Below are positions 57,506-64,000 of a stretch of 64,000 nucleotides of DNA, piece by piece. The stretch covers positions 66,439,478 through 66,503,477 of the forward strand of contig CM066738.1 in assembly GCA_033961575.1 (NCBI GenBank), given 5' to 3'. Source of the stretch: Aselliscus stoliczkanus (Eukaryota > Chordata > Mammalia > Chiroptera > Hipposideridae). A model generated the notes under the pieces. It did no database searches. It was not told where the DNA came from and saw only the letters and a list, made by a program, of their open reading frames with translations. A program made the position numbers and the translations under genes. How positions within the stretch are numbered: the stretch's first letter is position 1; the number at the start of each line of letters is the position of its first letter.

Positions 57506-58390
57506 GTGTATTTAGGTTTTCTGTTATTGGTTATTTCTGTCTTTTTTAATTTTTACTTTTAACTAATGTTGTTTGGAACTTATAAAATTTTATTTATTCT
57601 TTTCAAAGAATTGAGTTTTTATTTGGTTAATGTTCTTTGCTTTATGTTTTCTTTGTATTTAATTGTTTTCTGCTTTTGTTTTATTTCCTTTCTTGTTTAT
57701 TGCGGGGTATGAATTTGTTACTATTTTTCTAATTTCTTGAGATGGATATTAGATCATTAATTCTTCAGTCTTTTTCTTATATATTTATTTAAGGCTTATA
57801 AATTTACTATTAAATAAACGTTGGAAGAATTTCTCAGATTTGACCTATATACTATTTTAATGTCATTAATTTCAAAATATTAAAAATTTTTATTGCAATT
57901 TTTTCTTTGACACATGAGTTATTCAGAGATGATTAATTTCTAAACATTTAGAATTTTAAACTAATTTTTGCTGTTGATGTTTAGTTTAAATTTATTTTGG
58001 TCAGAAAAAAATATTTTATACAATTTCAAATATCTGAAATTTATTGAGGTTAATTTAAAAATAATATATGGTCAAGTTTGGCAAATATTCTATGTGTACT
58101 TGAAAACACTATGTATCCTGCAGTTGTTGGAAACAATCCTCTAAGTATGTCAATTGGGTTAATTTTTAAATCATGTTATTAAATCCTCCCTATATGCTTA
58201 CTAACTCTTATCTGCTTCTTTTTGTTACTAATAGTGGTGAGTTAAAATATCCTATGATGATTGTAAATTTGTCTGTTTCCTTTTTAATTATATCAGTTTT
58301 ACTTTAATAATTTTGAGAATACATTAGGTGTACACAATTTATAATTTTACCAATGGATCAAGACTTTTGTCTGTAGGCAAGTATACTCTT

Positions 58391-59784
58391 AAAAAAGATT
58401 TTTCTATAAGTAAAAACAAGTAGTCCAGTTAGGCGGATACATAAGGGTCACATAAGTGGAATGTGGAGGAAAACTTTAGAAGAATAAAAAAGTTATTGAA
58501 AATTTTTGGAAAAAGGGGTGATATGGACAGAGCTGAGCTTTAAGAATCTTAGTGTGCCTAGTTGTATTACGTAGACTGGATTGCATAGAATAGAGATGGA
58601 AGCAGAGTAAATGTATTGGAGCCTGGTACAGTAGTTCAAGTTAATGTTTTCCAACAATGGCTAATAATTCACTATCAGCTCATTCTAAAGGGGATATTGG
58701 AATCTATTTACATATATATCAGTGAAGAAGCTGATTGTTTGAATTTTTCCTTTGTTTAAAAGCCTCCTAGTTTCTATTCACTGAACACATGAGGAAATGA
58801 GTGGAGATCAGATGAACATGCTTAAAACTCAGTTACTTATATTTATCAGTCAGGTTTATTTTTAATCATATATTGTTTAATTCATACTGATAGTTTATCA
58901 TTGGTTTAAATCAGGAAACAAAGAATGCTGACACTGAAATACAGCAGTTTAATGAAAGATATACAATTATGATATGCAAATTCAATGCAAAATGATTTTT
59001 CACAAATCTGCATCTGATCAAATTTCTTACATAGGATATCAAAATCTTATCAACACTTCAATAAACAATGTTAAAAAGATAATTTTATTTCATTTGCCAT
59101 GTCATTGATTGGAAATAATGACCATTCACTGCCTTAACATCTTATTTGTGGAGAAGTTCTTATAAACAGGACAATGAAACTTTATTTCTAATCTTGCTAT
59201 GTAGAGACAAAATACCTAAATTATAAAAATAAGCTAGTTGATTATTTTAAATACAAGAGTTACAAATGTGATATCAGGAAGTTTTTGAAAACTTATTATT
59301 GATATTATACCTTATTGATATTATACCACATGGTACTTTTCAATGCACATTTTAATATACAATTCATTTACAACCTAAATATGACTATGAAATATTGACT
59401 CTAAATTTAATCAAAGACCCTGTTGACAATTATGTTTCTGAACCCAATCAGTGCAATATGAACAAAGGTCTGGGAATTGTGCTGTACATAAAATGTACTT
59501 GGGCCAGAATTTGTTGATTTCACGAGAGCTATATTTCTGAGTGTAATTTTTTCTTTAGGACTTGAAAGTTATATGTGATATATTGATAATACAGAGGCTG
59601 ATCATATGTCCCTGACCCAGATCAATGGTCCTTGATCAATTAGACTACAGGCTTAATTGTACTTTTTAAAGCCTTATTTTCCCTAAAGGAGTTAGTTAAC
59701 CTTTCCAAAAGTCTGTTGTGACCCTCATTCAAATGTTATCATTTAAAACTGCATACTCCCTGGTGAGAATTTTATTCTAAAGTA
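58391..59784. other. Unassigned AT-rich DNA
   Basis: No gene or repeat that I can name. It separates two parts of old L1 sequence and may be an insertion or diverged L1. Confidence 0.35.
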
Positions 59785-60440
59785 TATTGCTGATGTCTCT
59801 GCTGTGTCTAGAAACATATTATTTTGCTTTAATTTTGCAAGGTATACAATTATAAGTTGGCCATTGTAGTCTTTCAGTGCTTTTGAGATATTCTCCCACT
59901 GTGTATTCACTTTCATCATTTCCCTTTAATAGTCAGCTGTAAATCATGGTTTTTGCTCCTTTGAAAGTATATGTATTTATTTTCCTGACTATAAGATTAT
60001 TTTGTCTTCAATTTTTAGCCATTTTACTCTAATATGCACAAGATATTTATCCAGATTTTGGATTATCACTCTTGTTAAATATTTGATTTTATGTATTTCA
60101 TCACTTTGGGAAAATTTGAGTTTATTATCTCCTCACATATTGCCTCAGTCAGATTATTTATCATTGTTCTCTTTTGGGGATTCCTTTACATGTATGCTAG
60201 AATTTCTGACAGCATCCTTTATATATATATACTGTACTCCTTTCTCTATTGTATTTTTTTGTTCTCTGTGGCTCAGTAAGGATATTTTATACTGACTTAT
60301 CTTCTAGTTCATTAATTGTGTATTCCACTGTGTTCTATCTCATGTTACAATTTTTATATTGTCTAAAAATTAGTTTTTCATTTTTTAGAATTTCAATTTG
60401 TTATTGTCATGCATTCTTCATATATTTCTTTGAAATGTTA
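59785..60440 (-). repeat. Old L1/HAL1 ORF1-region relic
   Basis: Minus-strand text in ORF1 order: gagatattctcccactgtgt, atagtcagctgtaaatcatg, gggaaaatttgagtttatta, tcttctagttcattaattgt. It continues the order of the L1M at 54235-58390 or is a separate old HAL1. Confidence 0.5.
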
Positions 60441-62012
60441 ACTTCTGACAGACAGTTTAAAAAAAGGAAGAATACCTTATTCTAACCAGGGGAAAATTGA
60501 TTTGAATATGTGCATTAGTGTTTTTAAGGCATGATATATTCTGGTTTGCTCTTACTTCTCTGGCATAGACCTTTCGGGGTCCAACCAGAAAGCCTAGGAT
60601 GATAATCAGGGTCCATCTGCTTTGATGAGCCCTAAATTCCACTTCTTACTTCCCCAGCTCCATGACACTGTCAAACGTCTTATTTAGCTTTTTTTATTAT
60701 TATTAGTTTCAGGTGTGCAACACAATGCAATAGTTATATTCTTTACCCCTCAAAGTGACAACCCCCCTCCCTCAGGTCACCACCCCACGCCCCCTGATAT
60801 CATACATATCTATTAAAATTCCTTTGACTCCCTTCGACAGTATACTCCACTTACTGTGACTATCTATATATTCAGTTACAGTTGGCATACAATATTATAC
60901 AACATCAGCTTCGGGTGTACAGCGCAGTGATCAAGCCTCTACTCCATCCAAAATTTTTACAACATTATTATATTCCCCGAACTGTGTTTCATATCCCTGT
61001 GGGAATATTGTAGTTGTCTATTTATGCTGCCTAATCCCTTCCCCTTCCTCTTCCCCCTTATCCCCATCCCCCTCCCAACTAGCAACACTCAGTTTTTCCT
61101 CTATATATATGAGTCTCTTTATTTTGATCGTTCTTTCAGTTTTTCAGATTCCACATGTAAGTGAGATCATATGGTACTTGCCTTTCTCCGACTGACTTAT
61201 TTCATTTAACATAGTAGTCTCTTCACAACATTATCAATTACATTCCCAGAACTGCCCCCATATCCCTGCGGCAACATTGTAGTCACCCACCTTCGCTGTC
61301 TAAAACCTTCCCCCTCTCCCTCAGCCCCACTCCCTCCCAGCCAGCAACCATCAGTTTTTCCTTTGTATCTGCTTGATATGACTTCAATCCTCTTAAATTT
61401 ACTGAGACTTGTTTTGTGGCCTAACATGTTCTATCTTGGAAAACGTCCCATATGTACTTGAGAAGAAAGTATATTCTGTTTTCTCAGGGTGAAGTGCTCT
61501 AAAAATATCAACGAAGTCCAGCTGGTCTAAAGTGTCATTTAAGGCCCCTCTTTCTGTGTTGATTTTCTGTCTAAAGGGTCTGTCCATTAGTGACAATGGG
61601 GTGTTGAAGTCCCGTACTGACAGTGTTACTGTTGATCTCTGTCTTTATGTCTGTCAAAATTTGTTATGTGTAATTAGGAGTTCCTATGTTGGGTGCATAG
61701 ATGTTTATTAGGGTAATAATGCCCTTCTTTGTCTTTTATTATAGTCATTTTAAAGTCTATTTTGTCCAAAATAAGTATTGGTCCTCCAGCTTTTTTTTTT
61801 TTTCTCATTTCCATTTGCATGAAATATCTTATTCCATCTGTAAACAGCATATACATGTGTCCTATTTTCTTATCCACTCAGCCACTCTCTTTTGATTGGA
61901 GCATTTAGCCCATTCTCATTTAAAATGATTATTGATAGATGCATATGTATTGCCATTTTGTTATTTGTATTTCTGGTCTCCCTGGGTTAGCTTGTTTACC
62001 CCTTTCTTTTAT

Positions 62013-62883
62013 TTAAAAAAGCCCTTTTAACATTTCTTGCAATGCTGGCTTGGTGGTAATGAATTCCTTAAGCGTATTCTTTTCTGAGAAGCTCTTTATT
62101 TCTCCTTCAATTTTAAGTGATAGCCATGCTGGGTAGAGCAATCTTGGTTGTAGGCCTTTATTTTGTGTCCCTTTGAATATCTCCTGCCACTCCCTTCTGG
62201 CCTGCAGAGTCTCTGTAGACAAGTCAGCTGTTAGTCTAACAGGAGTTCCTTTGTATGTAACCTGCTGTCTTTCTCTTGCAGCCTCTAGGATTCTGTCTCT
62301 GTCTTTAACCTTTGCCATTTTAACAATGATGTGTCTTGGTGTGGACCTGTTTGGGTTCAGCTTATTTGGAACCCTCTGCACTTCCTGGCCTTGTATGTTG
62401 ATTTCCTTCACCAGGGTAGGGAAGTTTTCAGTCATTATTTTTCAAATACATTCTAGACCCCTTGCTTCTTCTCTTCTCCTTCTGGTATTCCTATGATTGG
62501 AGGGTGGCTGTGCTTCACCTTGTCCCATAGGGCTCTTAAACTATTTTCATTGTTTTTATTCTTTGGTCTTTTTGTTGTGCCAACTGGGTGAGTTCCGCTA
62601 TTTTGTCTTCCAAATAGCTGATGCGCTTCTCTGCTTCATCTACTGTACTGGTGATTCCTTCGAGTGTGTTCTTCATGTCAGTTATTGCATTCTTTAGTTC
62701 TAACTGGTTGTTTTTTATGATTTCTCTATCCTTCCTTATGTCCTCACTAAGTTTGTAAAGCATTCTTATCATCAGTGTTCCGAACTCTGTCTCTGAAAGG
62801 TTGGATCCCTCTGTTTCATTTGGTTCCATTTCTAGAGGTTTCTTCTGATCTTTTACTTGGGACATGTTTCTTTGTTTCCTCAT
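62013..62883 (-). pseudogene. L1 ORF1 pseudogene (copy 3)
   Basis: The start reads MRKQRN at 62883. The first block (62883-62536) holds the heptad region with RISYLEDKIAEL; a frameshift region near 62440-62540 separates it from the second block (62435-62013) with TENFPTLVKEINIQGQEVQR, NRSTPRHIIVKMAKVKDRDR and a MLKGLF end. Close to the intact copy 2. Confidence 0.85.
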
Positions 62884-63988
62884 TCTGGCTGTTGCTCTAG
62901 GATTGCTTTGATGTATTAGATAGATCACCAGGAGAGCCCTCGCTGGATCATGCAGGCACACAGCTCATGGCCCAACACTCCAAGGAAAACTCCCAGTCTC
63001 TGCCTGTCCCAATCAGCCGCTTGCAGATCAGGCTGAGTAGCCTGACAACCAATCATCGGCCTGGTAACTCTGCAAGCGCAGTGCGGAGAGTGGAGACCTG
63101 AGGCAGCTTGCGCACTCCCGTGTCTCAGTGAGCAGCCTGTTGGAGCCAGAGCACACCCACCAGGCGTTTCCCTGGCAACGCAGCAAAAGCTTACGGAGGT
63201 TGGGTATCCGAGGTGGCTTACGCACTCCCGGGTCTCAGTGAGCAGCCTTTTGGAACTGGGGGGCACCCGCCCAGTGTTTCCCTGGCAACGCAGTATAAGC
63301 CGGGCGGAGGCTGGGAATCCAAAGCCGCATGTGCACGCACTTTGCGCCAATTCCACCAGACCAATGAGGTCCCGGACCTGACCCTCTGTGACAGGGCCCA
63401 ACCCTGACAAAATGGCGCCCTCCTTACACCACTCGCATGCAGGCTTCACCCCAGGGGAACAATAGTCCAAAAACCTCCAGCCTTTGCACCAATGGTCATC
63501 AGTTCAGTCCGTCCCCGCAGGCTCCTGGACCCAGCTCACACAGTTACTCCCTCCACCACAACCCATGTAAGTGCTCATCAACGAGCAAGCCCGTGTGCCA
63601 GCCCCAGTGATTCTCTAGCCGCTCTTAGCCTCACCAAGCTGAGCAAAGAGAGTCCTCACTAATTTACTTCCAAGTATCTTGGAACTTCTCTTCCTGGCAA
63701 AGTTACTCTGGACTGGTGAGCTTGGTGTGTGGCTGGAGGGTCTCTCCCCCAACCAGCGAAGCTTCCCCATAGCTGGGGCTTCCCTCACGGGGTTCACCCT
63801 CTCTCATATCCGCCCATCCTACCAGACCCGATGTGGCCTCCTCTTTAAGTTCTTTGTTTAGTGGTTCTATTCATCTAGTGTTTCGGGGACCTCCAGGGTT
63901 GAATGCTGTATAATTTGCTTGTAATTTTGGTGTGATCCTGGGAGGTAGTTAGCACAGCATCTGTCTATTCTGCCATTTTACCGGAAGC
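62884..63988 (-). promoter_or_regulatory. GC-rich L1 5'UTR/promoter with two ~110-bp units (copy 3)
   Basis: Two tandem units marked by tctcagtga at 63123 and 63233 (spacing 110 bp). The outermost bases (63970-63986) are ctgccattttaccggaag: an ETS core CTTCCGG followed by AAAATGGC on the element's strand. Confidence 0.65.
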
Positions 63989-64000
63989 TCTTATTTAGTT

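Larger units (their letters stand above)
54235..58390 (-). repeat. Old L1M relic (ORF2 and 3' region)
   Basis: A long, heavily diverged minus-strand L1 in the usual order: atagtattccttatactgtt (54760), ttgatttgcattt-like text (55070), tttttgtatatggtggaagt (55505), ccatataaatttagaatcaa (55835), aatctatggatcaatttaga (55885), then amino-terminal ORF2 text such as gtgagttaaaatatcctatg (58238). Interrupted at 56954-57297 by a MaLR LTR and possibly by a hAT fragment. No frame survives. Confidence 0.7.
60688..63988 (-). mobile_element. Internally deleted L1, HAL1-like copy 3
   Basis: A complete 3.3-kb minus-strand insertion with target duplication tcttatttag at 60678-60687 and 63989-63998, which lets the 5' end be fixed just inside the window. 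Layout: 5'UTR (63988-62884), broken ORF1 (62883-62013), endonuclease remnant (about 62000-61386), extra 3'UTR segment (about 61385-61217), ORF2 tail (about 61216-61101) and terminal 3'UTR (to 60688). The endonuclease-to-3'UTR junction, just after LGHKTSLSKFKRIEVISS, is the same as in copy 1. No reverse transcriptase. Confidence 0.9.

Noticed and set aside
1..64000. CRISPR arrays, operons, bacterial or phage systems
   Set aside because: No spaced direct repeats, dense coding or ribosome-binding sites; the repeats are all mammalian.

Overview
The window is mammalian nuclear DNA with no intact intron-containing gene. It is a stack of interspersed repeats, several nested inside one another. The host is most likely a bat, perhaps a rhinolophoid (horseshoe or leaf-nosed lineage). 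I infer this from multi-module tRNA-derived SINEs that resemble the RHIN type as I remember it, from mammalian-type L1 and mammal-wide MIR, L2 and MaLR relics, and from several mariner DNA transposons. The species call is inference; the mammalian call is firm.

Layout. 1-5.2 kb: a short SINE, L2 and L1M-like relics, and a longer SINE split by a 1.27 kb mariner. 5.25-8.76 kb: minus-strand internally deleted L1 (HAL1-like copy 1). 9.14-16.83 kb: a plus-strand full-length but dead L1 with an unidentified processed retrocopy inside ORF2, the whole inserted into a MIR. 18.08-20.49 kb: two oppositely oriented mariner fragments enclosing an intact single-exon RIDA retrocopy and a SINE. 21-27.2 kb: MIRs, old minus-strand L1 pieces, LTR relics and one probable solo LTR. 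27.5-38 kb: short L1 tails, L2, and MaLR LTRs nested in LTRs. 38.3-41.2 kb: two SINEs, a MIR and a second mariner of the family seen at 3.5 kb. 41.6-44.3 kb: HAL1-like copy 2, which keeps an uninterrupted ORF1 and has lost all of the endonuclease and reverse transcriptase coding. 45.6-50.4 kb: an older minus-strand L1 derivative interrupted by a SINE and an HMGN1 processed pseudogene. 52-60.4 kb: more L1 tails and a very old L1M carrying a MaLR LTR with a perfect 5-bp target duplication. 60.69-63.99 kb: HAL1-like copy 3.

The strongest signal is that copies 1, 2 and 3 are complete insertions, each with its own target-site duplication, and share one unusual rearranged 3' module: an extra 3'UTR segment, then the tail of ORF2, then the normal 3'UTR. 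Copies 1 and 3 also share the junction between the endonuclease fragment and that module; copy 2 has a further deletion that removes the whole endonuclease. Independent insertions with the same rearrangement mean it was in a mobile founder, so this is a non-autonomous L1 lineage that keeps ORF1 and lacks the reverse transcriptase. Their GC-rich 5'UTRs contain a roughly 110-bp unit present once or twice, and begin with an ETS-like site next to a YY1-like site. The reverse transcriptase would have to come in trans from autonomous L1s such as the relative of the 9-17 kb copy.

The only open frames that look like real proteins are the RIDA retrocopy (137 codons) and the ORF1 of copy 2 (about 290 codons). 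Most other long frames are antisense shadows of L1 or fragments of dead transposons. Family names were assigned by reading and memory without alignment, so edges of old repeats are approximate.
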